Assembly: GCA_023548195.1 (NCBI GenBank)
Contig: JAJHZJ010000496.1
Location: forward strand, 12,057,070-12,121,069
Source: Bettongia penicillata ogilbyi
Lineage: Eukaryota > Chordata > Mammalia > Diprotodontia > Potoroidae
Direction of reading: 5' to 3'
Length of the DNA: 64,000 nucleotides
Made by a program: the position numbers and the translations under genes. Under the pieces are notes generated by a model, which was not told where the DNA came from, ran no database searches, and worked only from the letters and a program-made list of their open reading frames with translations. Shown here in pieces: positions 29,372 through 40,727 of this stretch (positions are counted from its first letter, which is position 1; each line of letters begins with the position of its first letter).

Positions 29372-30002
29372 GTCCATCAATCAATAAGTATTTATTAAAC
29401 TCCACTATGTATGTGACAAGCATTGCGCTGGGCACTGTAGATGTAAATGTAATGAATAAAACAATCTCTGTGGTAAAAGAGCAGATGTGTGCAACGTATG
29501 TGTATTTGTGTATATTCATATGTGCACATGTATTATATGTGTGCTTGCATACTAATGTGTATACAAATGTGCATGTATATATATGCAATAGATACAAACC
29601 AAATACAATGTATATATAATAGATACAAAATAATTATAATGTATATTTATGTTTTTATATATTTAACAATATAAGATAGTTTCAGAAAGAGCATAGTTAG
29701 AGGATCAGGAAAAACTTCATGTAAAAGGCAATACTAAAGCTGAGTTTTAAAGGAAGAGAGGAATTCCTATGAGGTGGAGGTGAGAAAGGGGTACATTAAA
29801 TGCATGTTGAGGGAAGCAAAGCAAGGTGGGACAGAGACAGTGGTGTGTGAGGTATGGAGGGAAGACCAGCTTGACTAGACCACTGAGTGCAGGAAGGGGA
29901 GTAATGTATCATAAGACCGGAAAGGTAGGTTGAGATAAGGTTATGAAGAACTTTAAAAGCCAGAGGCAATATGGAGCCTCTAGAACTGATTGAAAAAAGG
30001 AA
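29372..30002 (-). mobile_element. LINE-2 3' region, split by microsatellite
   Basis: 29372-29480 is the reversed 3' terminus (ccatcaatcaataagtattt, attgcgctgggcactgtaga). 29690-30002 continues inward (ctgagttttaaaggaagaga, ggggagtaatgtatcataag, gaaaggtaggttgagataag, agaactttaaaagccagagg). The purine-pyrimidine tract at 29485-29660 grew inside it. Confidence 0.85.
29485..29660. repeat. imperfect (TATG/TGTA)n tract
   Basis: Long alternating purine-pyrimidine sequence (atgtgtgc, gcatactaatgtgtatac, gtatatatatgc) of about 175 bases. Confidence 0.85.
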
Positions 30003-30007
30003 GAAAA

Positions 30008-30437
30008 ACAACCATTTATATGTGCCAGGAACATATAAGAGCTTTTTTTTAATTTTTTCACAATTATTATCTCACTTGAACTTCACAACAACCCTAGGGG
30101 TTATTACTATGTCCATTTTACAGGTCAGGTAGACTGAAATGAAATGACTTGCTCTCTAAAGTGTGTCTGAGGACAGATTTAGTAACAGCTAACATTTATA
30201 TAGCATTTGCCATGTGCCAGGTACTATGCTGAGTAATTTTCAATTATCATCTCATAGCTCTGGAAGATAGGTACTATTATCATTCCTGTTTTACAGATGA
30301 GAAAACTGAGACAAACAGGGATCCGACTGACTTGCCCAGGGTCATCTAGCCTAGAGGTATTTGGAGCTGGATTGGAACAAATGTTTATCCTGACTCCCGG
30401 TCCACTACACTAGGCACTGTACCATCTAGCAGCCCCA
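30008..30437 (-). repeat. two adjacent CORE-SINEs, MIR-like tails
   Basis: 30008-30180: atttatatgtgccaggaaca, acttcacaacaaccctaggg, core shortened. 30183-30437: cagctaacatttatatagca, gatgagaaaactgagacaaa, cttgcccagggtcatctagc, ending taccatctagcagcccc. Same strand, tandem insertions. Confidence 0.85.
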
Positions 30438-30439
30438 CA

Positions 30440-30935
30440 AAGGAAGAGACATGGACAGATTGGCACTTGAGAAAAATGCAATCTGTCCTTTGTTTTTTTG
30501 TGTGTGGTTTTTGTTTTCTTAAGTAGATGTAAACTGACTGAAACAACTTCAATTTTGATGGCAGGTTTCAGACAGTTGTTTCTGAAAATTCATTTTATAA
30601 AGGGCCATGTTTTTTCCCTTAAGAAAAAACAAAGGGTTTCATTGATCCCTTCCTTTTTTTACAGCATGGTAATTTATTAATATTTTGTCTGTCCTCATCA
30701 ACCTTCATCATCTTCCTTATAATAAAAAAAAACCAGGCAAGCAAAACGGACAATAAAGTGACAGCATCCGCTGGTGCATGCTCCACTCCGCACCCATACT
30801 CTGAGTAGCTCCCGACCCCCTAGGGAGAGCTGGCAAATTTATTCTCTGTAATCAAGATAGCAATTGCAATTATCTGAGCTCAGCTACTTTTCATGTTCTT
30901 TTGTTTATGTTATTATGGTCATCTTGTGTCTAGTC
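30440..30935. other. candidate conserved noncoding segment
   Basis: Repeat-free 500 bases between SINEs. Contains atagcaattgcaattatctg at 30858-30877 (homeodomain/POU-like), acggacaataaagtgacagc near 30747 and gcatccgctggtgcatgctc near 30765. Conservation is inferred from texture only. Confidence 0.33.
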
Positions 30936-30937
30936 TT

Positions 30938-31205
30938 CTGGCAGGCAGGTGGTTCAGCGGATGGAGTGCTGGGCCTGCAATCAGGAAGACCTGTGTTCAA
31001 ATGAAGTCTCAGATATTTACTAGCTGTGTGATCATAGCCAAGTCACTTCATGCCCCTGTTTCTGTTTCCTGAACTGTAAAAAAAAACCATTTCATGAACT
31101 GTAAAATCACCCTGAGAGATGGGTGCTATAATAATTGGAATAATATTTGTAAAGCGCTTTGCAAACATTAAAGTGTTATAAAATGTACTTTTATTATGAT
31201 GATAA
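30938..31205 (+). repeat. CORE-SINE, MIR-like tail, with internal duplication
   Basis: Head ggcaggcaggtggttcagcg, core ctagctgtgtgatcatagcc, tail gtaaagcgctttgcaaacat. The phrase gaactgtaaaa occurs twice (31070 and 31095 area), a short internal duplication. Confidence 0.9.
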
Positions 31206-31879
31206 AGTTTATAATTTATGATTACAATAATTTTAATATTATTATTACTCTGTATATGAATGCATACAAACCTTTTCATGAAATGCAGAGGAGAAAACAG
31301 AAGGAAACTTATGTGAGTAGGACAGTTTCGACAGCACTGTCATATACTTTAATAAGTCAGTAGTGAAAAATGGAGATTCCGTGTTTGTTTCATCTAGAGT
31401 ACACTGTGCTCTGCTGTGTGTGTAAATGCTGTTTTTTGTGTCTAAGTTGTTTTGTTGTCTAAGTTCCAATTTTAAAAATACAAAAAAACACCCATGTTCT
31501 CTGTATTTTTCTTGTTTGCTGAAGACCCTATTTAAACTTGACCAATCAAAAGTGGCCTTCTAAAGCCCAGATGTTTTCTCTCATTCCCTAAGCTAGGTAT
31601 TTTGACACTTTCACATTGGCCTCAGTCAAATGGCAACCTGTTCACCAAACCAATGAGGCATTTGAATACAGACCTGGAAATCCTCTTAATCCATTACTAC
31701 TACATGATGGAGGCATCCCCAGACTAAAGTTAGGGAAGACTCTTTGAGGCCCCCTCACATAGTGGGAAAAATGGAGGTTTTTCCCACTAACCTTGTTTGG
31801 GGGCTGATATTTTAGAAATAATTACTGACTCCCAGAAATGATATGCCTAATAAAATAACATTGGTGTTTTAGACCTTGC
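31206..31879. other. unassigned, unique-looking
   Basis: AT-rich 31206-31500, then about 380 bases that look unique (gaccaatcaaaagtggcctt near 31540). No family or coding signal. Confidence 0.4.
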
Positions 31880-32065
31880 AGTACAGTAAGAAGAGAACTA
31901 GATTTGGGACCAAAGAGCTTGGGTTTGGATTCTGACTTTGACATATACTAGCTGTGTGACCTTGGTCAAGTCTCATCACTCCTTTGGATGTCAGGTTCCT
32001 CCTTTGTAAAATAAAGGCCTTCAGGCAAGATCTCTAAGGTCTTTTACAGCTCTAATCCATCCTCC
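31880..32065 (+). repeat. MIR3-type SINE
   Basis: aagagaactagatttgggac, ctagctgtgtgaccttggtc, tttgtaaaataaaggccttc, aaggtcttttacagctctaa, the full MIR3 order. Confidence 0.9.
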
Positions 32066-32097
32066 TCAGATCTTTCTTCTTGTCCATAGACACAAGG

Positions 32098-32300
32098 GCA
32101 GCAGATCCAGGTAGTAGAGAGCAAGTTGGATTTGGCCTCGGGTGGCTCAAAGTCATTTCTCAGCTCTGATGCCTAATTAGTTGTTTTATCCAGGCAAATC
32201 ACTCAAACAAATTAGCAACAAAAATACTTTTCCCTTTTGCTTCACTGGGTGTTAGGGGAATGAAAAAAAGCCCTTTGCAAACCTTGACACTTCAGGAAAA
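32098..32300 (+). repeat. decayed CORE-SINE
   Basis: ggcagcagatccaggtagta head, atccaggcaaatcactcaaa core relic, agccctttgcaaaccttgac tail. Strongly diverged. Confidence 0.55.
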
Positions 32301-32417
32301 TGCAACGTTATTTTTCCCATGTTCTCTGTGGAGATGAGAATAAACAGCATCCTGAGATATCCCCAAGAGGGCAGGAGAGTCCCAGCTTTATTACTCTATA
32401 GAAGGTACAAGCCAGCT

Positions 32418-32450
32418 CATTCATTCATTCAATCAATCAATTAATCATTC
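32418..32450. repeat. (ATTC)n/(AATC)n short tandem repeat
   Basis: cattcattcattcaatcaat and on; possibly an L2 terminal tail. Confidence 0.8.
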
Positions 32451-33044
32451 CTTTTTATTTCCAGAACTTGATGGCATAAATCACAGCCGGATTTAGCCTT
32501 TGTGGAACCGGAGCAATCACTAAACCATTGACAATTTTCCTAGACAGCAACTGTTCTTGTTTTTTTTGCTGGATTCCTCAACACAAGACAGGTAAGCAGT
32601 GGTCATGATGTGACTTTAGAGCACATTCTGGCCCAAACTGGAGGACAGAGGGTAGAGAAAATCAAAGCACATCTGGATTGGGGCTCTCTTTGTTGGGGTG
32701 CATTTATCTGTACCTGGGGATGGAAGGGCAGAAATGATGAGTAGTTAAAAACTGACTTCATCTGATCACTTCAAGGGAGATGAATGATATGAGCTGGCAG
32801 GTTCAGTTGGATTTCTCACAGAGAAGTCCTTCCCTGGTTAGTCAGCTCAAGAGAAGGTACTGAGTTTGAATGGTCACTAACCATCAGTCACCAGAAGTCA
32901 GGAAGTCAGCAATGTTTCCTCAGGTTTGTGGTGAATGTAGCATTTCACAGAATGCCATGTTGGGACAAAGTAAACAAAAAAGAGATAGAAGACATGTTTC
33001 CTGTTTTCAGGCAATATACAAGGAGGTGTATGGGCAATTCTGAG
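32451..33044. other. no recognised feature
   Basis: Unique-looking; ccggatttagcctttgtgga near 32487 and gaaccggagcaatcac are the only CpG-bearing parts. Confidence 0.4.
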
Positions 33045-33335
33045 TCACCCTAGTGGTGGAGGGAGAGCACTGGATTCAGAATCAGAGGACTTGGGTTTGA
33101 AATCTACTCTGCCACTTCTAGAAGCTACCTCCCAGAGTTTTGTAAAGTGCTTTACAAATATTATCTCATTTTAACCTCACAACAACCCTGGAAAGTAGGT
33201 GATATCTTACCTATTTTACAGATGAAAAAACTGAAGCAGACAGAAGTCAGGAGATTCACGCACAGCAAATAAGGGTCTGATGACAAATTTGAACTCCAAG
33301 TCTGGGGCTCTATCCACTTTGCTATCCAGCCATCA
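33045..33335. repeat. MIR plus fragment and CORE-SINE minus
   Basis: 33045-33130 plus: ggagagcactggattcagaa, gaggacttgggtttgaaatc. 33135-33335 minus: gtaaagtgctttacaaatat, cctcacaacaaccctggaaa, ctctatccactttgctatcc. Head-to-head arrangement. Confidence 0.85.
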
Positions 33336-33339
33336 ATAA

Positions 33340-33445
33340 GGTATCAACTCCTTAAAGACAGGGACTGTTTTTTGTTTTGGTCATGGCAACCCCAGCATAT
33401 AGCACAGATGCTTAAAGTACTCATTGAATAAATGAATGCTATATA
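33340..33445 (+). mobile_element. LINE-2 3' end
   Basis: aactccttaaagacagggac, catatagcacagatgcttaa, tcattgaataaatgaatgct. Confidence 0.8.
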
Positions 33446-34331
33446 AATTCTATTTCAGCTTATGGCAAACCTCCGATGTAAAATGATCACAGTTTCAACC
33501 TATTCTCCAAACCACAGAGTTGCCTCTTAAATGCAGAGGGGATCTGAGAGATCAAAACCTTGCTAACAGCTGTGGCCATCCAAATTTGCCAAGGGTTTTC
33601 TGAGAACTCAGAATGTGCACCATGTTGGTTTTATTCTATAAAGGAAAACAAATTAGGACCAAGAGGCCTAAAAAAACAAAAACCTCACTGGGGAGGTGGG
33701 TGGGAAAGGGGATGGGGAGGCCCTACTGTGCTTAGTAACCATAACAAATCTGACTCTTGGGGTCTAATTTAGATCAATCTACTCCAGGTGTAAAAATTGC
33801 TGCCAGATTGTTCCCTCCTTCCAAGATCTTTAGGGAGTTACCCAGTTCTAAGAGCCCCCAGGGTTTCCAGGACAATGACAGGAAAATGGCCAAGAGAGGA
33901 GAGCTGGGATTGGCCATAGTGCAGAGATACAGATGGGCCATTGGGAAAAGCCAGCCTTTCCCCCAGGTCCTATTCTGGATGCCAGAGTCTGACCCCTAAA
34001 AGATTAACACACATGCACTGACCGTTAGGAAGGAAAGGGATGAAATATTCAGAGATGATCAAGTTCCAGCCTGTTTGGAAGTAGGCGAACAAGTATAATC
34101 TGACCCTCCCCAAAGAAGACCAGAGACTTACCCAGGAGGCCAGGCAACCTGGCAGGGCTCCCAGAGCTAGCTCCCTCCCCTTCTCCCCTTTAAAAATGCA
34201 AATTGCCCCCTAGGCTCTGGGCCAAAAGCCAAAACTGGAGGGGGCAGTTCTCCATTTTCACTGGTCCCACCCTGTGCGGACTAATCACTGGGGCATGTAG
34301 GGGAGCTGCTAGGAGTGGGAAGGGGGCAGAG
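33446..34331. other. unassigned, unique-looking
   Basis: About 890 bases with moderate GC and no repeat family recognised. Short plus-strand frames (70, 80 and 73 codons) do not overlap known proteins in composition. Confidence 0.4.
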
Positions 34332-34550
34332 TGGTTCATCATAAAACAGTTGACATTTTTGTGGTGCTTTAAGGTTAACAGAGTTAAATGGTGGGTTCAC
34401 TTAAGCTTTATAGTAACCCTATGAGATAAGAGGTTTTATCTCCATTTAAGGCTCAGGGAGGCCCCCATGGTCATAGACTAAGTGTCAGAGGTGGCTTTCA
34501 AATGCAGGTTTCTCCTGACTCCAGCACTCCTCCCACTATACTATGAAGAC
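34332..34550 (-). repeat. CORE-SINE, MIR-like tail
   Basis: tttttgtggtgctttaaggt, tatagtaaccctatgagata, ctcctgactccagcactcct, actatactatgaagac; tail and head retained, core altered. Confidence 0.75.
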
Positions 34551-34589
34551 TAGATAAAATATGCCACTCATATACTGAGGATCATGTAT

Positions 34590-34705
34590 AGTCTCTAGAA
34601 TAGAGTGCAAGTTTCTTGAAGGCAGGCCCCATTTGGCCTTTTCTTTGTATTTCTGGCCCCTAGTACATACCAGTCATTCAATAAATTGAATATTGGATTG
34701 AAAAA
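34590..34705 (+). mobile_element. LINE-2 3' end
   Basis: gtgcaagtttcttgaaggca, ttttctttgtatttctggcc, agtcattcaataaattgaat. Confidence 0.85.
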
Positions 34706-34834
34706 ATTCGCTTCAAAAGAATTTGCCCTGATTCTCCACCCATCAGCTCCACAATAATAATTAATGCCCACAATAAAATGGGTTCTGTAGGTACGTTGAC
34801 ATTACAATGAGAATTCACAGACTTGGACTGTGGC

Positions 34835-35335
34835 TGGAGATGCAAAGGCATGATGGCTGGATCTGGAGTCAGGAGCTGGATTTAAATCCCATCCTTGTAG
34901 TTCACTACTAAGCAGTTGGTGGTGTACTGAACAGAATATGAGACTAAGAGTTAACAAGGCCTGGGTTCAAGTCCTGTCTTTGAAAGTTACTAGCTGGCTC
35001 ACCCAAAGCAAGTCTTAGTTTCAGTTTCCTAATCTGTAAAATAAGTATGGAATAGTATCTGTCTTACAGAGTTGTTGTAAGGATCAAGTGAGATGTAAAT
35101 ATTATAGCATAATATTCATACTACAATTATAATATATTTCTACTATACAGCATCCATACTGTAATTATAATATAATATTTATAATTTATAATATAATATT
35201 TATGGTATAATTATAACATTTTCTAATATAATATTAGCTGTTATTAGTTTTCTCTTTTATAAAAGGGGAGGATTGGACAGGATGACCCTTAGTTTCCTTC
35301 TTGCACTAAAGCAATGACTCTAATTCTAATTTATG
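34835..35335 (+). repeat. MIR fragment then MIR3 split by AT-rich insert
   Basis: 34835-34912: tggatctggagtcaggagct. 34915-35335: aaggcctgggttcaagtcct, cagtttcctaatctgtaaaa, then AT-rich DNA at 35095-35245, then the MIR3 end ggattggacaggatgaccct at 35270. Confidence 0.75.
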
Positions 35336-35484
35336 CAGCATAGATTGCATGTTATATTACATATAACAAATAATGTCATACAATATGGTATTTGTGTGTA
35401 TTATATTAATAATATAATAATTCTCCTTCTAATTTATATACATATCCACATTATATAGTTTAATATGATATACATCAGTATATC
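35336..35484. repeat. AT-rich low-complexity DNA
   Basis: Recurring ATATAATAT words with little other content. Confidence 0.6.
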
Positions 35485-35755
35485 AGAGTAGGCCGCTAGG
35501 TGGCACTGCAATGCACAAAGGTCCTGAACTGGAGTCAACAACTCATCTTCCTGAAATCAAGTCTGGCCTCAGGTTCATACTAGCTGTGTGACCCTGGGCA
35601 GGTCACTTAACCCAGTTTGCCTCAGTTTCCTCATCTGAAAAATGAGATGGAGAAGGAAATGGCAAATCACTTCAGTGTCTCTGTCAAGATAACCCCAAAT
35701 GGAGTCATGAAGAGTTGGACACAACTGAAAATGACTGAACAAATATAAATATATA
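35485..35755 (+). repeat. CORE-SINE with RTE-type tail, complete
   Basis: The best-preserved copy. Head gccgctaggtggcactgcaa, core ctagctgtgtgaccctgggc, agtttcctcatctgaaaaat, tail gagaaggaaatggcaaatca, aaccccaaatggagtcatga, agagttggacacaactgaaa, end tgactgaacaaatataaat. 271 bases. Confidence 0.95.
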
Positions 35756-35774
35756 AGGTATGCATAATATATAT

Positions 35775-35925
35775 TCATAATTTAGGATTGGAATTAACTT
35801 GTATATTTATATTCTCTCTATTTCCATATATTTTCTATATACATACATATACACATATGCATGTATGTATATATATGTTTTATGCACATATCTATATACA
35901 TATACATGTATATGTATATATTTGC
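35775..35925. repeat. (TATG/CATA)n tract
   Basis: Alternating purine-pyrimidine tract of about 150 bases, for example catacatatacacatatgca. It opens long meaningless frames on both strands. Confidence 0.88.
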
Positions 35926-35934
35926 TCTCTCCGT

Positions 35935-36028
35935 ATTTGAATGTAAGCTCCTTGAGAATAGAGATTGTTTTATTCCCTGTACTTGTATCCCCAGCCCCTC
36001 GCATGGTGCCTGGCACATAAGCCCTTAA
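35935..36028 (+). mobile_element. LINE-2 3' end
   Basis: gaatgtaagctccttgagaa, ccctgtacttgtatccccag, tggtgcctggcacataagcc. Confidence 0.9.
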
Positions 36029-36029
36029 T

Positions 36030-36268
36030 GCTAATAATAATAACTGGCATTTATACAGTGCTTTAAGACTTGCAAGATGCTTTAAATACATTATCTCATT
36101 TGGTCTTCATAGCAACCTCATGAGGGAGGGGCTACTTTAATCTCATTTTTACAGACAAGTAAACTGAGGCTAAGTGACTTGCCCAAGTAAATATCTGAGT
36201 TGGGATTTGAACTCAGGTCTTCCAGACTTCAAGTTCAATATTCTATCCATTCTACCACCTAGCTGCCG
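36030..36268 (-). repeat. CORE-SINE, MIR-like tail, complete
   Basis: aataactggcatttatacag, cttgcaagatgctttaaata, actgaggctaagtgacttgc, ttctaccacctagctgcc. Confidence 0.93.
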
Positions 36269-36284
36269 TGAATTGATTAAATTT

Positions 36285-36600
36285 ATGATAATAGATCAAT
36301 GTGAAAAAGGTAATGTATCATCTTGTGATGTCTACCACAACCTGAAGCCTTAAGGACCCTGAATAATGCCATGACCAACCACAACTCCAGGGGAGCAAGG
36401 ATAAAACATAACTCCCACCTCATAGCAAAGAGGGGTAGGGTGAAACATACATTGCTGGGCATGGTCACTCTGTAGATTTGCTTTGCTTTACTATGTTTAT
36501 TTGTTAATAAAGAATTTAGCTGGGTTTTTTTTGGGGGGAGGTTAGGAAAGAGAAAGGAGCTATCGATAGTGATGCCTAAAAGAAAAGAAAGAAAAAGAGG
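36285..36600 (+). mobile_element. old L1 3'UTR
   Basis: atgccatgaccaaccacaac, cataactcccacctcatagc, gggcatggtcactctgtaga, then a G-rich run tttttggggggaggttagg: the marsupial L1 3'UTR layout. Confidence 0.7.
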
Positions 36601-36846
36601 TCACTAAAGAATAGTTTTAAGTTCACAGAAGAACAGAAGGAAATTCAGAAGAAAACACAGCCAAGCAGGACAACTTTGAAGGTAACGTGATGAAATTATT
36701 ATATCCTTTTTTTTTAAAGCCAGTCATAGGAAATAGAGATTCATAATTTCATATATAATTCCCTTTTTTCGTTGTTCCACTTTCTATATGGAAATGCTTA
36801 TATTTTAAGTCTTTGCTAAGTTAAAAATAAAAGTAAAAGAAATTAA

Positions 36847-37060
36847 ATAATAATAGGAAGTACTTTAAGGTTGCAAAGTGCCTTACAAATATTATCTCAT
36901 TTTACTCTCATAACAACCCTGGAAGGTAGGTGATATTACTATCATCCCCATTTTACAGCTGAAAAAAACTGAAGTGAGCGGAGGTAAAGTGACTTGTCAT
37001 ATAACTTCTAAGTGTTTGATTCCAGGTCCAAGGCTCTATCCACTATGACACTTGGTAACC

Positions 37061-37100
<40 letters not shown>
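36847..37100 (-). repeat. CORE-SINE, MIR-like tail, then (TA)n
   Basis: aataggaagtactttaaggt, cataacaaccctggaaggta, ctctatccactatgacactt; a (TA)14-like array follows at 37068-37095. Confidence 0.88.
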
Positions 37101-37101
<1 letters not shown>

Positions 37102-37127
37102 CACTGAACTATTAAAAATCATTAATA

Positions 37128-37298
37128 TGAAAGATGTGGTAGAGTGGAAAGAGAAATCAGGCGATGTAGGCTCAAATCCCACCTTTGATAAACACTAGCC
37201 ATGTGGCTGTGGGTGAGATAAGGCTCTCTGGGTCTGTTTTATGATCTGAAAAATTAAACAAACTTCCACATTTAGGTCTATGATCCCTTGATCAGATT
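37128..37298 (+). repeat. MIR3-type SINE
   Basis: gtggtagagtggaaagagaa, gtaggctcaaatcccacctt, tttaggtctatgatcccttg. Confidence 0.75.
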
Positions 37299-37625
37299 CA
37301 AAGACATGTGGAAAAATGCATTTGAACTGATGTAGAATGAAATGATCAGAACTGGAAGAACAATTTACTCAGTAACATGAAGGAAAACCCTTTGGAAAGA
37401 CCTCAGAACTGAGACACAAACAGAAATCCATCATCATTTCAGATGGCTAGTGGTGAAACATGCCTCCTGCCTCGTGGCAGAGAGCTGAGATCATCTTCAA
37501 ACATGGATAGGGTGGTGATTTGTTTAGTTTGACTATACATGTTTGTTTTAATGGAGAGCCTTGCTTGTGGCGAGGGAGAGGGAGAATGAAAGATGGGCTA
37601 GTGGGTGATGATCTGTAGTGAGCTA
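37298..37625 (+). mobile_element. old L1 3' end
   Basis: gaactgatgtagaatgaaat, gatcagaactggaagaacaa, tgaaacatgcctcctgcctc, tttagtttgactatacatgt and gagggagagggagaatgaaa: end of ORF2 and 3'UTR. Confidence 0.7.
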
Positions 37626-37627
37626 GA

Positions 37628-37845
37628 ACTGACTGTTCAGTTTTCAGCATGAACATTTAAACCTCAGAAATCAGCAAATACTCCAAATAAAGACTTGGTT
37701 TACTGTTTGGCTTATTGTCTAGACTTAAGAAAGTGATAGAAAAATGTTAATAATGCAAATTCAACTTAAAAGTGTATTATGTGTATATTTTCTTTTTCCA
37801 AGAGCTAGTTGTTAAACATTTACCAACCCATCACTGGTAACAATA
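37628..37845 (+). repeat. unassigned repeat family C, copy 2
   Basis: Second copy of the family at 26967-27180, here directly after an L1 3'UTR. Shared words: tttcagcatgaacatttaaa, cagaaatcagcaaatactcc, the 22-base block at 37714-37735, gttgttaaacatttaccaac. Confidence 0.7.
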
Positions 37846-38089
37846 GTTATTTTTAAAAAGAGCATCTATCAAACTTTTATTTAATGCACAGAGAGGAGGT
37901 AAAAAAAAAAAGCCAAGTATAGAAGGGAAAACAAATAAGAGAATTTAGTTACTGTCTTGTTAAACATTATATATGGAAGGTACTGCCTCTTATGTTGACA
38001 TTTGCTTTCTGAAAGGGTTGTTATTTGTATAAAAAATACTGATTTTTTAAAAATCAGCTTCAGCAGAAACACAGCCTTCAGATTAAAAG

Positions 38090-39540
38090 GCTGAGGAGAG
38101 ACACTGACTGTCTTGAGGACCTGAGAGAAACTGCCAGTTACATAAAACTACTGTGAAGACCTGTTTGAAGGCAGAGCACAGTTACAGGGCATTGTCGTCA
38201 TCAGCTCTCATTACATATGACTACTCTCAGAATTTTGAAGGTTATAATCAAAAAATTATAAATCAAAGAATTACTTGGGAACTACTGGAAAAATTTAAGG
38301 ATTATTTGGTTTATACCTCACAGAAAAGTAGAACTTCTAAGTTTTGCATCATAAGTTAGAGCAGGGTCACTGCTTATGAGGAAGCTCCAATTTGAGGTAT
38401 TAGAACCAAGAACAGAGGGAGTAGGAAATCAACAGATAAAGATGGTAAGAGGCGGGAACCCTTAGTGCAGGAGGAGTGGAAGACAGAAGATAGAATACAA
38501 AAGCTGGCAAGATCTGAGGTTCCCTGACATGTAGACTTTACAGCTGTTTTCTGGAGAGTTGTGCTGAGAGTTGATTAACTGGAGAAAGACTGAATCGGAC
38601 TGGAGAGCCCAGTAGGCTCTGCAGCTAAAGGAAGATCATTAGAGAGCTAAACCCTCTTGCTCTATGGAGGGTTATCTAGACATATTGCCCTCTACTGTGT
38701 TCAACAGCTTGAAGAGAAACTTTTCAATGTTGTGTATGTTGGTCTTTATTGCCCTCTAGAGCTAAAAAGAAGGGAAAGGAGAAAGAGAGAATATAGACTT
38801 AGAAGATATTTTGTCCAGTCATGCTGATATAATTTGCTAAAAGAGCATAACACTTTCTCAGCACCTTACTAAGGGTGTCTGTGTGCTAAAAGAGCTTGAC
38901 CACCATCAGCAGCCTGGGAATAGCAGAGAAGCAGCTTTGTCAACAAGGGTATTTCAAAAACCAGAAAGGGAGAAGACAGCAAAGAAGTGATGCAGGACTC
39001 AGACTGTTCTCAAGAGAGACCTGGATACTGTGGTCTTGAATCCAGTTACAATCTGCCTCAAGCACATCAGTTTCCCTACTGATATGTCTGCCTGCTAGAT
39101 ATTTGTAAGTTTCCATGCCCATTTTCCCACAACTGACACTGTGTATTGGAAGAAAAGTGTGACCTATGATTATGGGAAAGTTGCTATATTTTGATTATTT
39201 CTGCTTTAGATTATTTCTTTTCTTGAGTAAATATTTTAATTATTTTTGCTTCGGATTTAGTAAATGTTTCATGTCTCTTATTGTGACTGATCTAGCATTA
39301 ATGTGAAGCACATTGGTAGAGGCTTAGGTAGCAAATAGTACGAATTTATCCTACACACATTGTCTCCAGGTTTAACCAAAATTCCTAGGGAGACTTTGAA
39401 TTTTAGCAGTGAAGTTGCATTCATGTCCAGGCTGTCCCCCCAGGAAAACCCCCCCAGACCTGCCAATGTAAGTATGAGAAATGTGAGACTATGGAGAGAG
39501 CAAGAAAGGGGATGAAGGTGACACATCAGCCCACCACTGC
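38090..39540. other. unassigned 1.4 kb block, possibly LTR-element remnant
   Basis: No SINE or LINE sequence. The 3' part (39140-39450: tgattatttctgctttagat, tcttgagtaaatattttaat, gtgactgatctagcattaat) feels like a recurrent marsupial repeat and resembles an LTR end, but I see no paired LTRs, primer-binding site or gag/pol frames. A C-run (aaaacccccccaga, 39454-39467) is near its end. Confidence 0.25.
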
Positions 39541-39561
39541 CTCTAAGTCAATGCCATGCTT

Positions 39562-39612
39562 GTGACATATATGTATATATGTGTATATATACATACACGT
39601 ATATATATAAAT
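39562..39612. repeat. (TATG)n/(TA)n microsatellite
   Basis: tgacatatatgtatatatgt onward, about 50 bases. Confidence 0.93.
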
Positions 39613-39714
39613 TTATGGTTTCTTATGCTTTGTTCTCTGTATCTTGAAATGTTATATTTGCTGATTATTTTTAAATTTGAAATAAAAAAGAAAGATCGTT
39701 TTCAAATGACTTGT

Positions 39715-40022
39715 ATTACCTACCTGACAAGGATGATATGGGGTAAACATTTTGTAAACCTTAAAGCACCATATAATCTCAAGTGGTTGGTAGTGTCTAG
39801 ACTTGGAGTCAGAAATCCTTAGTCCAAATCTTGCTTCACAAGTGGAGTAGCTATGTTGTCATGGGAGAGTCACTTTACCTCTCTGAGATTTAGTTTCCTC
39901 ATCTGTAAAATGGGGATAATAAAACTTTTAATATAAGACTGTTGTGAAGTCCAAATGAAAGAAAAATCCACTTATAGTACTTCATATATCTTAAAGCACA
40001 ACATAAATGCCAACTATTGTTA
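39715..40022 (+). repeat. SINE tail then complete CORE-SINE
   Basis: 39715-39780 is a lone tail (aacattttgtaaaccttaaa). 39782-40022 is a full copy: tgtctagacttggagtcaga, tcctcatctgtaaaatgggg, tatcttaaagcacaacataa. Confidence 0.85.
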
Positions 40023-40334
40023 CTAATTTGAACTTAATCCAGCCAAACTTTAGTAGCTGACTCCTCATGTGTAAGCTACCGGTTCATTAATTTGGCAATG
40101 TTATTAAGTAGAGATATCCAAATGAGGAAATGTCTTCTACTAAAGCAGATCAGCACTTCTCTAATTTATCATCTTAAACATTTTTGAAGGTTATAATTCA
40201 TATACTAGCCTTTGCTAGATGCCTCATGCAATATTACTATTATCTTTATTATTACCGATACTAAACCCCCTACCCACCTTCTCATCCTTCTCCTTCCCCC
40301 ACCAAGTAGTTGCTCTGGGCACAAAGGGTTAAGT

Positions 40335-40510
40335 GACTTTGGAGAGAACCTTAAAAAGTCATTGCATCCAACCTCCTCATTTTACAGATGAAGAAACCCA
40401 GAGAGGAGTAATTTGTGGGAGGCCACACAGCTAGTGAGCGTCTGGGTTAGAATTCGAGCCCAGGTCTTCCTGAATCCAGGTCCAACATTAGACCACACTG
40501 TCTCTCAGCC
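40335..40510 (-). repeat. MIR3-type SINE
   Basis: tccaacctcctcattttaca, gatgaagaaacccagagagg, ggccacacagctagtgagcg, attcgagcccaggtcttcct. Confidence 0.9.
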
Positions 40511-40727
40511 ATGTATCGTTAGCAATATCCATCTTGTTCTCTTCTATTTAAATGATGTTCAAATATACGTGATCCTAGAACAAGTTACTACTTCCTTATT
40601 TACCTGTTGCATGTAATTATATTTGTAATTCTTATATCTACATATGTATGTTATATGAATTATATACTTATTTTATATTTAAATTCTAGCTATTATTTCT
40701 CATTCTTTTCATCTTTATATCATCATC

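Noticed and set aside
28872..29597. 241-codon minus-strand ORF
   Set aside because: It begins in an alternating purine-pyrimidine tract and crosses L2 3' remnants. No protein features.
35485..35530. tRNA-like sequence at SINE heads
   Set aside because: These are degenerate tRNA-derived SINE heads, not tRNA genes: no intact cloverleaf or anticodon arm.
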